Assembly: GCA_947184155.2 (NCBI GenBank)
Contig: CAMXCT020000502.1
Span: 1-64,000, forward strand
Origin: Cladocopium goreaui
Taxonomy: Eukaryota; Sar; Dinophyceae; Suessiales; Symbiodiniaceae
Reading direction: 5' to 3'
Length of the DNA stretch: 64,000 nt
The first letter of the stretch is position 1; the number at the start of each line of letters is the position of its first letter. The notes under the pieces are model-generated. The model saw nothing but the letters and a program-made list of their open reading frames with translations, was not told where the DNA came from and ran no database searches. Positions 11,995 through 22,964 of this stretch are shown in pieces. Both the position numbers and the translations under genes were made by a program.

Positions 11995-12612
11995 CCTGCC
12001 AGGTGATTGTTTTAAGATTTTATCAAGAAGTCCCGTCGCCTTCCGCCTTCCTCCCCTACCCCGACCTCCGCCTCCGCAACCGCGAGCTCAAGATCTCAGT
12101 GGGCACATGCCAGACGTCAACCGCGAGCGCCAGATCGCAGTGAGCATGAGCGCCAGATCAAAGTGGGCACTGCTGCATTCACTCAACCGCGCGACAGATT
12201 TCAGTGGACGCTGGCGCCACCGGGTTTCCACCGCAAGCACCAGATCGCAGTGGGCACTGCCGGACCTCAAGTGCGAGCGTTCGCGGTTGAGGCCCGGCAG
12301 TACCAATGCCAGAGAGAATGGCAGAATAGATGCCAAATAGAATGCCAAATGGAATGTCAGAATAGATGCCAGAAAGTATGTCAGAACAGATGCGAGAAAG
12401 AATGCCAGAATGAATGCCAGATAGAATGGCAGAATCAAATGTCAGAAAGGATGCCAGATAGAATGCCAGAATAGAAAGTCAGAACAGAATGTCAGATAGA
12501 ATGCCAGAATAGAATGTCAGAAAATACATGCCATATAAACCATCAGATGAGGTGTCAGAAACATGACAAAAATAATTTGGCACGATGGGGATCATTCGAA
12601 GTAAAGCAATTG
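11995..12612 (+). repeat. Composite modular repeat, copy A
   Basis: Module order: ACCTGCCAGGTGA end with a short hairpin; ATTTTATCA; C/T-rich CCTCCGCC stretch; degenerate roughly 60-bp units with CAGATCGCAGTGGGCACTG (12080-12300); minisatellite of AGAATGCCAGATAG units (12310-12525); and a closing GGGATCATTCGAAGTAAAG word (12587-12612). The same order and borders occur at 20106-21100. Confidence 0.75.
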
Positions 12613-12779
12613 CAATATTATTGGTTTTTGGGGATAGCGACACATAGCGCCACATAGTGCCACATCCAAATCCTGATTGTTTTTCAACATTTTCTGCCAT
12701 GTGTTGGGTTTGGGGATAGTGCCAGATAGCACCACATAGCCCCACCCAATCCTGAACATTGTTTTTGTGCAAAATTTGT

Positions 12780-13870
12780 TCTCTTGGGCCGGGGCTCAAA
12801 TTTAGAGCATGTTCTTTTTTCCCAGATAACGTCAGCTATAGCAGTTTTTATTTCTCAATGTAGGGGATCCTGATCCGCGATAATTTTGCCTCTGCCCCAG
12901 CCCTGTCTCCCTGCATGATCGCTGCCTTTGTCTTCCTTCATGATCACTGCCTTCGCTGCCCCTGCTGCCTTGTCCCCCAGCCTTGTCTCACCGATCAATG
13001 CCTTCACTGCCACTCCTGCTTCTTCTCCCGGCTTGTTTCCCTTCGTGATCGCTGCCTTCGCTTTGGTCCATTAAATACCCTATGAAGTGATGCAACCCTG
13101 TAAGTTTGAAAGGCTTTGGAACTTGGCGTCTTGCAAGCCTGGAACTCTGCAACGGTGAAACCCTGGAGCTTTGGCAATTTCCAAAATTCTGTAGTAGCCG
13201 GATTTTCCTCAACAGGGCAATCTTACAATTTTTGCCCCGGCCCGGAGGCTTTGACGCCACACGCGTCAATAATCCCGAGGGCGAGCAAAAAAATTGACCC
13301 ATCAAAAAAGTCCTGGGAAAAACCTTGCTGTCAAAGGGGAAGCATGAGGTCCATGCGTTGCGCATGTCCAAGGCCAAGCAAATCCTATCCGGCTCAACTG
13401 TTTCGGAGACATCAACGCCTGCCCAAACTTCAGAAATTTTCGGCAGGAAATAAGTCGCGGAACGCTGGCCACACGAAGCATACATCTGTATATTGGGCTT
13501 CCTGAGCCTTGCCAGAATCCCGATATTTTACACAAGAGTCAGACCCCCAGCAGAATTAAGAGCTAGGAACCCAAAAACCTTGGAAGCTGCCTCTGCCGCG
13601 ATCATGACGGGGACAAGGCTGGGAGACAAGGCTGTCATGCCTTCTCGTATCCCATGATTTTCTTGTATCCCATGATATTGCTTGCACCGCTGACATGAGC
13701 TTTAATCTTGAGCGTTTGAACTCGCGAAAAGATTTTGATTTGTATTTTTCCCCAAACAGTGTGGCCACACTGACGGGTTCTTACCGTAAGTGTTAAGGCC
13801 TGTTGCACATTCGAGGTGGTATCCGGGGCGTTCAGCATTTTCCCTTTAAATTTCTAGATAAAATTGCACT
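12780..13870. other. No supported gene
   Basis: Unique sequence with medium-length open frames on both strands (for example a 165-codon minus frame at 12988-13485). They lack recognisable domains or consistent codon bias, so I leave the stretch unassigned. Confidence 0.5.
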
Positions 13871-13871
13871 T

Positions 13872-14135
13872 GTGACATGTCCATGTGCATTTCGACTGCG
13901 CAGGCTTGCACAAAACGAGTGTCGCGGTCCTGGCTGGGGCGCCGCATTTCTTGTAAATGTTCGCATAAACTTTCTTTTGTGACATGTCCATGTGTTTTTC
14001 GACTGCGCAGGCTCACGCAAAACGTGCGGCTAGCTAACTTCTGGGGCGCGGAATTTTTCCTGCAAATTCTCGCGTCAAGTGGCTCTGATGACATGTCCAT
14101 GTGCGTTTCGACGGCGCAGGCCGCACAAAACGAGG
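13872..14135. repeat. About 108-bp tandem repeat
   Basis: Three partly diverged units, each opening with GACATGTCCATGTG and containing TTTCGACTGCGCAGGC. A 248-codon plus frame runs through this and the next block but is repeat-driven. Confidence 0.8.
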
Positions 14136-14139
14136 CATC

Positions 14140-14540
14140 TCATACAAATCTTGCCAAGAGACCTCTTGTAGGAAGCTTGGAGCTTGTACAGAGATCTCAT
14201 AAAGAGATCTTGCCGAGATATCTCCTATCCTATAGATATCTTGTCCAGACGTCTTGCCAAGAGACCTCTTATAGAGATCTGTGCAGAGAGAGCTGTTATA
14301 GGGGCCTTGTACACAGATCTTGCGAGTGCAGAGGTCTTGCTCGGAAACTATTTCTAGATAAGTTGAACAGAGATCTTACTTTGAGATCCCTTAAAAGATC
14401 TTCTGCGGAGATCTCCTATAGACACCTTGTACAGATAGCCTTACACAGGGATCTTGCACAGCAGCTTCTGCGGAGGACCTGTCAAGAAGATCTTGCGCAC
14501 GATCTTCTACAGAGATCTTCACAAAGGGAACTTTCAGAAT
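14140..14540. repeat. Degenerate AGATCT/GAGATCTTG repeats
   Basis: Many copies of the palindromes AGATCT and GATATC within 12-20-bp degenerate units such as AGAGATCTTGCC. Confidence 0.75.
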
Positions 14541-15630
14541 CTGACCTGGTATCTCTTCTTTTCACTTGTGCTTCTAGCTTGCAGCCACTGATGCTTTTAG
14601 GTCCTTTCCATCTTTCCCTTTAGAATCCTCTCTGCGCACTGTTTGGGGTCTCTTGCCGGGATAATTTGTTTGTGAGTTTTCGGCCATGTCCATCCTGAGT
14701 GGTTCACAATGCGGGACATATCTGGGACAAAATGGCTTTAGGCGAACCTACCAAACTTCAAAGGCCCGCCCCTATGTGCACTGAACAGTGGACATTTCGT
14801 ATTCTTAGCCTTTGGCGGTCTCGTCAGAAAGAAAAGCAGGACTGGAAAAATTAAGGTTTTCCCGTGCACGCAGTGATTTGCCAGTGTTCTTAAGGGGGTT
14901 CTCGTAGCCAGCGTCAACCAGTTATGGAAGGCTCCAAGGAGAATAGAATAACATCACTTGTCACAATAACAGGAAATCTATTAAAAAGAAAAAACAACTA
15001 AGACAGACTAAAAACCTAAAGCAGACCTTTAAAATCAACTAAGAACATTCAAAAACGGTCCGGAGGCTAGTTTGTTGAGGAAACATTAGATCTTACCAAA
15101 TCAGCATGATACTGCAATACTGATGTCAACGTGACTGGCGAATGGCTTAGATATATTCAGGCGTAATCAGTGCCACTTATATAATTTGTGACTAGATTTT
15201 CTCAGGTGACCATAGAGTTTTTTGAAACTGAATGCTAATCGAGGTTAGATGTTAGAGGTAATGTACGATCATTTGTCATCAGAATCAAAGGCATCTGTTG
15301 GCTCATCTTCAACCCTCACTATGCGGGACACATCCCGAGCCAACATGACCTAAGGGCTTCAAGCGAACCTGCAACACTTGAATGGAATTTCTCCCCATAT
15401 GAATTGAAGAGCATAGTTATTATCATGCGAAAGGATGGTGGCGCGCACACTAGGCAGCAGAAAAGCACGCATGAAAAACATCAAAATTTGCCTTAGGCAA
15501 CCAGAGCTCAACTGTGCTGCTTTGGAGAAAAAATTGGGATCTTCCGGGTTCTGGTTTGTTGTCTTGTGGTGTAAAAAAACAGAAATCAATGACATGCAAA
15601 AATTGAAATAATCATTTTTGGCAAAATTTT
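14541..15630. other. No supported gene
   Basis: Unique A/T-leaning sequence. GCGGGACATATC-like and GGCGAACCTACCAAACTTCA words near 14712-14762 recur in diverged form near 15322-15375, suggesting an old dispersed repeat. No coding signal. Confidence 0.5.
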
Positions 15631-15639
15631 CGATTTCTT

Positions 15640-16070
15640 GAAATTTTGATTTATCAACTTTTTGCCATAATGCGAAATTTTTGCGATTTCTTGAAATGTT
15701 AATTTATCAACTTTTTTGCCATAATTCGAAATTTTTGCGATTTCTTGAAATTTTGATTTATCAACTTTTTGCCATAATTCGAAATTTTTGCGATTTCTTG
15801 AAATGTTAATTTATCAACTTTTTTGCCATAATTCGAAATTTTTGCGATTTCTTGAAATGTTAATTTATCAACTTTTTTGCCATAATTCGAAATTTTTGCG
15901 ATTTCTTGAAATTTTAATTTATCAGCTTTTTTGCCATAATTCGAAATTTTTGCGATTTCTTGAAATTTTGATTTATCAACTTTTTTGCCAAAATTCGAAA
16001 TTTTTGCGATTTCTTGAAATTTTGATTTATCAACTTTTTTGCCAAAATTCGAAATTTTGCGATTTGCAAA
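15640..16070. repeat. About 54-bp tandem repeat
   Basis: Roughly eight units of TTGCGATTTCTTGAAAT followed by TTATCAACTTTTTTGCC. Frames are open on both strands because the unit is a multiple of three with no stop. Not a gene. Confidence 0.93.
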
Positions 16071-16148
16071 ATAGGCACTTTTTTTTGGGAAATCTAATAT
16101 TCCCACTTCGGGGTACAAACGACAGACACAGGCCCAAAGGGTATTCTT

Positions 16149-16149
16149 A

Positions 16150-16182
<33 letters not shown>

Positions 16183-16184
16183 AA
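16149..16184. repeat. (TA)n microsatellite
   Basis: TATATA tract interrupted once by TACATA. Confidence 0.9.
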
Positions 16185-16189
16185 TACAC

Positions 16190-17960
16190 ACGCACCAATA
16201 CAGGAATATAAGCATAGGGGTGGATCCAAAGATACAAACCCTACCTTTTTGGGGGAGCTGAGCATCCATATGAACCAGCCCTGTCGATGCTGTCTCCTTT
16301 ACTGGGGGAAAAATGCTTCATGGCAAATGGCACCAGGAAAATTAATCTTGAGAGCCCGCTGCATATCGCACCGTCCAAACAAAGGACAAAAGCAATGCTT
16401 GGTGACATTGAGGTGGACAAAATACCTGAAGATACCTGAAAACTTTTCCAGGCCACAATCCCCTGGCTGCACAGGACTGTTTGAGGCCAACTCTTCTGCA
16501 TCGTTTGCATGGTCATTTCCTGGCAGAGAATTAAGAAAAAACTCAGGATTACTGAGGCAAAGAGACAAGCTGCTTATTGTTGATGCTGCTAATCAAACGA
16601 CCGTCTGATTGTTGAGGCATCTATGCTCGACTCCTGATCCCGTCTTGAAAGCACGAAATCACATTGGAATAGCCGCGGCTTCTGGTTTGCCACGAGCGCT
16701 GCAGCTGATATATGAACATCTCCCCGTAAGCGTGATTAAGGGTCACAAATGACGACCCCCGTGCCCCCACACATGAAATTATTGTTCAACTTTCAACCCT
16801 TTCAACCATTCCACGCGTGGGATTTTGATTTTTGTGGGATCCCTACCTGAGCCACACCGGTTGCCTGCCCTTGGCCCGGCTGCCTCTGCTCGTTTGACGA
16901 ATCTTGTAGTAGGTCATGCCCAAGACACGTCGTTCAACGGCATTCACTGCCTTTTTTTTCCAGAAAACAATGCTGGCTGATGCTAAGCCGAAAAAACACT
17001 AGGACAGGTTGACATGGTTTACTGACTGCAACCCAAAATCACCTGTCCAAAATTATTTGGGATGGAAAGTAGGGAAAAAAACATATTGAATCCACCTGCC
17101 CCGCTGCGATTTTGAACTCTAGTTGTTTGGAACGTGCTCCAAAAAGCCTCCATGGAAAACATCTCGGAGGTTCGATATCGCCGTGAAAGATGATCCAACC
17201 CTCTTCTTTTCTGACCTTGGCTATGACACTCTTGCGCACTTGTTGCAGCGAACACTGGCAATGACAGTATGGAATGCAACATTCAAAAAACCCTCGAACT
17301 TGCAAGCCTGTAGACGTCGAAAGAACTTCTGCAGTTTGGGGAAGTTTCCTTTTTGTACGAAAACTAAACTTTGCAGGCCATGTTGGGCTATCAGAGCTTG
17401 CGGGGATGCAACGACTCGAGCCATTGGGGTGAACTGAAAGGCTGCACCATCCCAAAGAAAAACCTGTCGTAACCACTGGGACAACATGAGACAACAGCTC
17501 CTCATGTCATTCCACACGATTTGCCCGAGATACTGAGATACTCCTTATTTCTTAACATGTCAAACAGTTACGGATAGTCACGGTCATACCTGCATTGTAT
17601 GCAAGGTTCCTTCCAAAACATGGTTGAAACATGACAAACACTTGGCTCTCAGGCCCCAATGGCCACATAAAGGTGAGCAGGTCACCACAACGGCTACGGA
17701 AAACCCGGGGTTCCCAAGGAAATGATCTGATCTACATGGATAATGGACGATAATGGACGATGATGGGTGATAATGGCGGTTTTTACATAACCTTCGACGA
17801 AGGAAGTTTAGAGGTCAAACTTCCGACAACATGGACAGATGAAAAAACAGATGTGGGAAGGGTCAGAGAAGAGAAGAGCAAAAGAAAGAAGATCAGAAAA
17901 GAGAAAAGTCAGAAGACAGAAGACGCAGGTGCGTGAAAAGGTAGAAAAGTCGAGAAATAC
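16190..17960. other. No supported gene
   Basis: Unique sequence with overlapping open frames on both strands (16249-16608, 17039-17494, 17123-17437). None has a recognisable domain or a clear strand preference. Possibly gene-derived relics, but I cannot support a call. Confidence 0.45.
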
Positions 17961-18049
17961 TGTGTTTTTCCAATGATTTGTGGCTCCGGAGGGTCGACAA
18001 GTAGGCTTGCTAAAGCGGCGAGTGCGGAGCCATGTGGTCAGATGAGAGA

Positions 18050-18440
18050 TGCAAAATTGCACGCCGCTGTGGCGCGAAAATGCGCGAAGCAGATTTCGAA
18101 GTCAAAATGTACAAAACGCCTCAGCTTCGGAGCCCTTGTAGAAGCTGCGATGTCGAAAAAGTGCACGCCGTTGTGGCGCGAAGCACATTTCGAAGTCAAA
18201 ATGTACAAAGCATTTCAGCTTTGGAGCACTTTTAGAGGTTGCGATGTCGAAAAAGTGCACGCCGTAGTGGCCCGAAGCACATTTCGAAGTCAAAATGTAC
18301 AAAGCACACTATGTTCGGGCCACTTTCGGAAGTTGAGATGTCGAAAAAGTGCACGCCGTTGTGGCCCGAAGCACATATCGAAGTCAAAATGTTAAAAGCA
18401 CCACATGTTCGGACCACTTTTGGATGTTCAGATGTCGTTT
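18050..18440. repeat. 94-bp tandem repeat
   Basis: About four units with period 94 bp (anchor GATGTCGAAAAAGTGCACG at 18149, 18243 and 18337), including GAAGCACATTTCGAAGTC. Open on both strands but repeat-derived. Confidence 0.92.
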
Positions 18441-18829
18441 ATGGATTGTGCACCTTGTCAAAAGTGAGCAAAACGTGAGGGTTTTTTAGCCTTTCAAAAA
18501 ATCATGGCAGGCGTGGGACATTTGAAGAGCATCTACAAAGATGCATTTTCCGTGGCAGGCGCAGTACAAGAGACATGTTCATCAGAGCTGCGAGGAGGTC
18601 CGGGAGCTGATTTCCTGAGAGAGGTTACATTTTGGAGCATCAGATCTTCAGGTTTGCTGAAATGATTTTGCGTGACAGATGCAGCACTTCGTATGACCTG
18701 ACATCACTTTTTCGTGGCAGGCACAGTACTTTAGACAGGTGGAGTGGAAAAATCGCAAAACGCATTGGTACAAGGCCGTCAGCTCTGCTCTCAACTTTCA
18801 GTTTTTGAAGGAAGTCTTGCAGAATTTGT

Positions 18830-19340
18830 AGTGTACACTACACCATTACAGTAACTACACTACACTACACTCATTACATCCAATTACACTACACTACACC
18901 AATTACACTAACAACTGCAATAACTACTTCTACTACCACAACTACTACCACAACCACAACTACCATTACAACAACACTACGCTAATTACACAAACAACTA
19001 CAACTACAACCAATCTACATTACACAACGCTACGCTACACTGAATATACTGTATTACACAACAACAACAACTGCAGCTGCAACTGCAACCACAACTACAT
19101 TACACACTACACTACCTTACACTAGACTACACTACTCAATACCACGCTACACTACACAGCACTACACGACACAACGACACTACGCTGCACTACATACACT
19201 ACACTGCTTACACCACACCACGACTACAACCGCAACTGCACGTGCAAATGCACTAATTACACTACATTACAGCTACAACTCCACCACACTACGCTACACT
19301 ACAACTACAGCTCCAACTACAACTGCACTACACCACACGA
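18830..19340. repeat. ACTACACTAC simple-sequence field
   Basis: Degenerate ACTAC, TACACTACAC and CAACTAC repeats over 500 bp, strongly depleted of G on the plus strand. Confidence 0.92.
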
Positions 19341-20105
19341 CATCCAGCAGTTGTGGTAAGGTGACCGCTGCAACCATTGCAACCATTCCAAAAAAACACA
19401 ACTCCAACCACATGTCGGTGCATCAGTGGATTCGCTCTGCCATCCGTGATTCACAACAACCAACCTCTTCTCTAGGTTTCCTATTTTTGAAACTTCTGCC
19501 ACCGCCTTGTGCGGTACTACTGGTATGTTGATTTACTCGCTCGTTGTTCAAACATGATGATACACACACACACACCGAAAATATCCAGATATGGAAAGAT
19601 CCCATTATGGATGTTCATGGTGGGTGGCCAAAACAGAACCACAAAGAAAATCAAGCCTGCACAGCAGTGACTCCCCAGGCCCAGGTGCCATCCACGGCTC
19701 CTCCGTGAAAAGCGCGGTGAGCCCCGTGGCGCCTTCGATGAAGGAGCGCCACTGTGGAGCAGGGACCTGGTGGATCCGGTGATGCCCTTTAAGGGAAATT
19801 CCCACTAAAATAATGATTTTGGGTTACTATCTGTTACTATCTATTTATTTGGGATTACTATAGATGATTTCAACATCAAGTATGAAAACCGTATCACAAT
19901 CCCAACCGCAATGTTTGATTCCTGGAAACTATGTCTTTCTTACCGGGGATTTTTTTTCAGGCAGACAGCAGAAAACCACAAGCCACCAACTACCAAGCAC
20001 CAACCTGCAGGACGCTTTGCAAAACCTTGTGTTTCACGCAGGAACACGCAAATCTCTCCCAATGCATACGCCAGATTTAAAAAGTTTGATCATGATATTA
20101 TTTCC
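19341..20105. other. No supported gene
   Basis: Unique sequence with short open frames only. A palindromic GGAGCC-rich stretch lies near 19690-19770. Confidence 0.5.
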
Positions 20106-20310
20106 CCACCTGCCAGGTGAGGGTTGTTAGATTTTATCAGAGTTGTTGTCCTCGGCTAGCTATCCTCCTCGTCCTCGTTCTCCTCCTTCTCGTCCTCCGC
20201 CTTCTCCTCCTCCTCTGCCTCCTCCTGCAGTTTCTCCTCGACCATGTCTGCATCAACTTCCACCTCAACTTCCGCCTTGCCAACTCTTCGCCAAGCTCTT
20301 TGCCAACTTC

Positions 20311-20503
20311 CCAGCTCAGTGTGCACCGCTGGACCTCAACCTGGGACCAAACCAGCTCAGTGTGCACCGCTGGACCTCAACCTGGGACCTTCCCAGCTCA
20401 GTGTGCACCACTGGACCTCAACCTGGGACCTTCCCAGCTCAGTGTGCACCGCTGGACCTCAACCTGGGACCTTCCCAGCTCAGTGTGCACCGCTGGACCT
20501 CAA
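20311..20503. repeat. 41-bp tandem repeat
   Basis: CCAGCTCAGTGTGCACCGCT starts units at 20311, 20352, 20393, 20434 and 20475, exactly 41 bp apart. 41 is not a multiple of 3, so the peptide repeats appear in shifting frames. Confidence 0.97.
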
Positions 20504-20504
20504 A

Positions 20505-21055
20505 AGCCAGATAGAATGCCAGAAGATATGCCAGATAGAATTTCAGATAGAATGCGAGAAGATATGCCAGATAAAATGCCATAAGATTTGCCAGATGTAT
20601 GCCAGATAGAATGCCAGAAGATATGCCAGATAGAATGCCAGAAGGTATGCCAGATAGAACGCCAGAAGATTTGCCAGATAGAATGCCAGAGGGTATGCCA
20701 GATAAAGTGCCAGAATGTTTGCCAGATAGAACGCCAGAAGATTTGCCAGATAGAATGCCAGAGGGTATGCCAGATAGAATGTCAGATAGAATGCCAAAAG
20801 GTATGCCAGATAAAGTGCCAGAATGTTTGCCAGAACATATGCCAGAAGATTTGCTAGATAGAATGCCAGATAGAATGCGAGAAGATATGCCAGAAGATAT
20901 GCCAGATAGGGTGCCAGAAGATATGCCAGAACTTATGCCAGAAGATATGCCAGGTAGAATGCCAGAAGATATGCCAAATAGAATGCCAGAAGATATGCCG
21001 GATAAAATGCCAGAAGATATGTCAGATAAAATGCCAGAAGATTTGCCAGTAACAA
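20505..21055. repeat. ATGCCAGAAGAT/ATGCCAGATAGA minisatellite
   Basis: Units of 12 and 15 bp (ATGCCAGAAGAT, ATGCCAGATAGA), nearly all multiples of three, so one plus frame reads a long Met-Pro-Asp-Arg/Met-Pro-Glu-Asp repeat and the minus strand is open too. Regular enough to look coding, but the same unit occurs without a gene at 12310-12525. Confidence 0.92.
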
Positions 21056-21100
21056 AACGTATAAATGTCATGGTTGGGATCACACGAAGTAAAGTAATTG

Positions 21101-22390
21101 ATTTTATTTTGGATACGTTTGGTGTTTATTTCGCTTGGTTTAGGGTTGGCTGAGGGTTGATTCAGAGTTTGTTGAAGGTTTTCCTTGGTATGTTTTAAAG
21201 TCTATTTGGCATTTGCTTGGCCTCTATTTTGGTGTCTTGGGTTTCTGGTTTATATACGGTGGGTTTGACATCTCTTTATGCATTGCCGTTTTTGTCATTT
21301 TTTGGGGTGGTTAGAAATTTATTCAAGGTTAGTTGTAAAATTGAAAATGACTTGTTGGGTGTTTTTATTGTTTGCTTGGGTTTGGTGTGGAATGTTTATT
21401 CAAAGTCGTCTATTTAAATTCGGCTTAGACTAATTTCGGGTTGGTTTAGGGCGTTTATTTAGGGCTCCCGTAAAATTATGATTGTTTAGCAGAGTTTATT
21501 TGGGTTTGGTTTATGCCGTTTCTTCAGATACGTTCAGGGTTCATTTGCGGTTGGTCTGGGAATCGTTTTTTAGGGATGTTACGTTTTGGGGTTTCTTCAA
21601 AATTGGTTTAATGGTTTATTTATTTTGGTTAAAATCTTTTGAAAGCTGGTTTGACGATTTCTTCTTTTAAAGGTCCCTTCAATGTGGCTTTAAGGGCTTC
21701 TTTGGCGTACAGTACTGTTAATGTTTCTTGGGGAGCTTACGGTGTTTATGTAAAGTTGGTTCAAGTTTGACTTAGGCTGGTTTATGGTGTTTCTTTCGGG
21801 TTGGTTTAGAAGGTATGGGATTTATTTGGAATTACCTTAGGTTCGGGGTTTGTTTGGGATTGGTTTTAAGGTGTCTATTTTATGTTGCTTTCCAAATATT
21901 TGGGGTTGTTTTGTTTGGTGGTTACTTAAAATTTTTAAAGTTTCTTTGAAGCTTTTTAAGGGCTGGCTTAGGCTTGATTTAAGCTTGGTTTTATGTGTTT
22001 TCTTTGAGGCTGGTTGATAGTTTATTTTGGGTTTGTTTACAAATCATTTAGGCTTGGTAGCGTCTCTCCCTCTTTTTGGTTTCTGATGTTTTTTGGGGGT
22101 ACGTTTAGGATTTCTTCAGGGTTTGCTTAAATTCTATTTAGGCATGGTTTTAAAAAATGTGCTGTCAATTTGGGGCTTCTTTGGTGTCTATTTACGGATG
22201 CTGGGTGTTAATTTAGTGTTGGTATATAATTTTTGTCAGGTCGATTTAAGGAATTAGGTTGCCTTTTAGAATTGGTTTCGGGTTTGTTTATGCTTGGTTT
22301 ACGACGTTTGTCTATTTAAGGTTGGTTCAAATTGTTTATTCAGGGATTGATTGGGGTTTATTCAGGGTAGGTTCAGGATGTATTTCGGAT
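21101..22390. repeat. G/T-rich strand-asymmetric block
   Basis: About 1.3 kb in which the plus strand is dominated by G and T, with degenerate GGTTTATTTAGGGTTTG-like words and very little C. It directly follows composite repeat B. Several TTTAGGG words occur but not in tandem, so I do not call a telomere. Confidence 0.7.
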
Positions 22391-22394
22391 TGGG

Positions 22395-22612
22395 TTAGGG
22401 CTTGCTTGCTTGCTTGCTTGCTGGCTGCCTGGCTGGCTGTCCTCCCTCCCTTCCTCCCTCCCTCCCTGGCTTGCTTGCTGGCAAGCTTTCTGGCAGGCTT
22501 GCTTGCTTGCGGGCAGACTTGATTGCTTGCTGACAGGCTTGCTGCCTGCTGGCAGGCTTGCTGGCAGGCCTGCCTGCCTTCCTGCCTGCTTGCTTTCTTG
22601 CTGTCGCAGTGC
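22395..22612. repeat. CTTG/CTGG/CCTG microsatellite
   Basis: (CTTG)n passing into CTGGCAGG and CCTCCCTC repeats. Long Ala/Gln/Ser-rich minus frames come from it. Confidence 0.95.
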
Positions 22613-22964
22613 CTTTGAGGAGAAGTTTCTGACAATAATTCCTGAGGAAGTCTGAAAAAATCCCAGCAAAATTCCATAGCCTTTTTCTTACCCACAGGTG
22701 TGGGTCAAATATTGGTACTCGATGGATCTCGATCGTGGGATGGTTTGCGGGTTTCCGGTCCCCGGGGTCTCCACGCTTCACTCCCCCCAAAAAAAAGATA
22801 CTATATATATATATATATATATGTATATGTATATATATATAGATATTCAATCTCTGTTGGAATTCGGACCAAACCTGGGTGTCTGATTCTATAGGGACTA
22901 AAACGAAAACCCAGGACTAAGGGGGGGGGAGGGGGGAATTTCCCTAAGAATAGAGACCCTACCA

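Larger units (their letters stand above)
20106..21100 (+). repeat. Composite modular repeat, copy B
   Basis: Opens with CACCTGCCAGGTGA and GATTTTATCA, followed by a C/T-rich CCTCCTCGTCC stretch, a 41-bp GC-rich tandem repeat, a long ATGCCAGATAG minisatellite and a closing GGGATCACACGAAGTAAAG word at 21076-21100. The borders and order match 11995-12612. Confidence 0.78.

Noticed and set aside
12988-13485. 165-codon minus frame as a gene
   Set aside because: No domain, atypical composition, and a competing plus frame. Could be a relic but is not supported.
17039-17494. 151-codon minus frame as a gene
   Set aside because: Overlaps equally open plus frames, with no domain or codon bias to decide.
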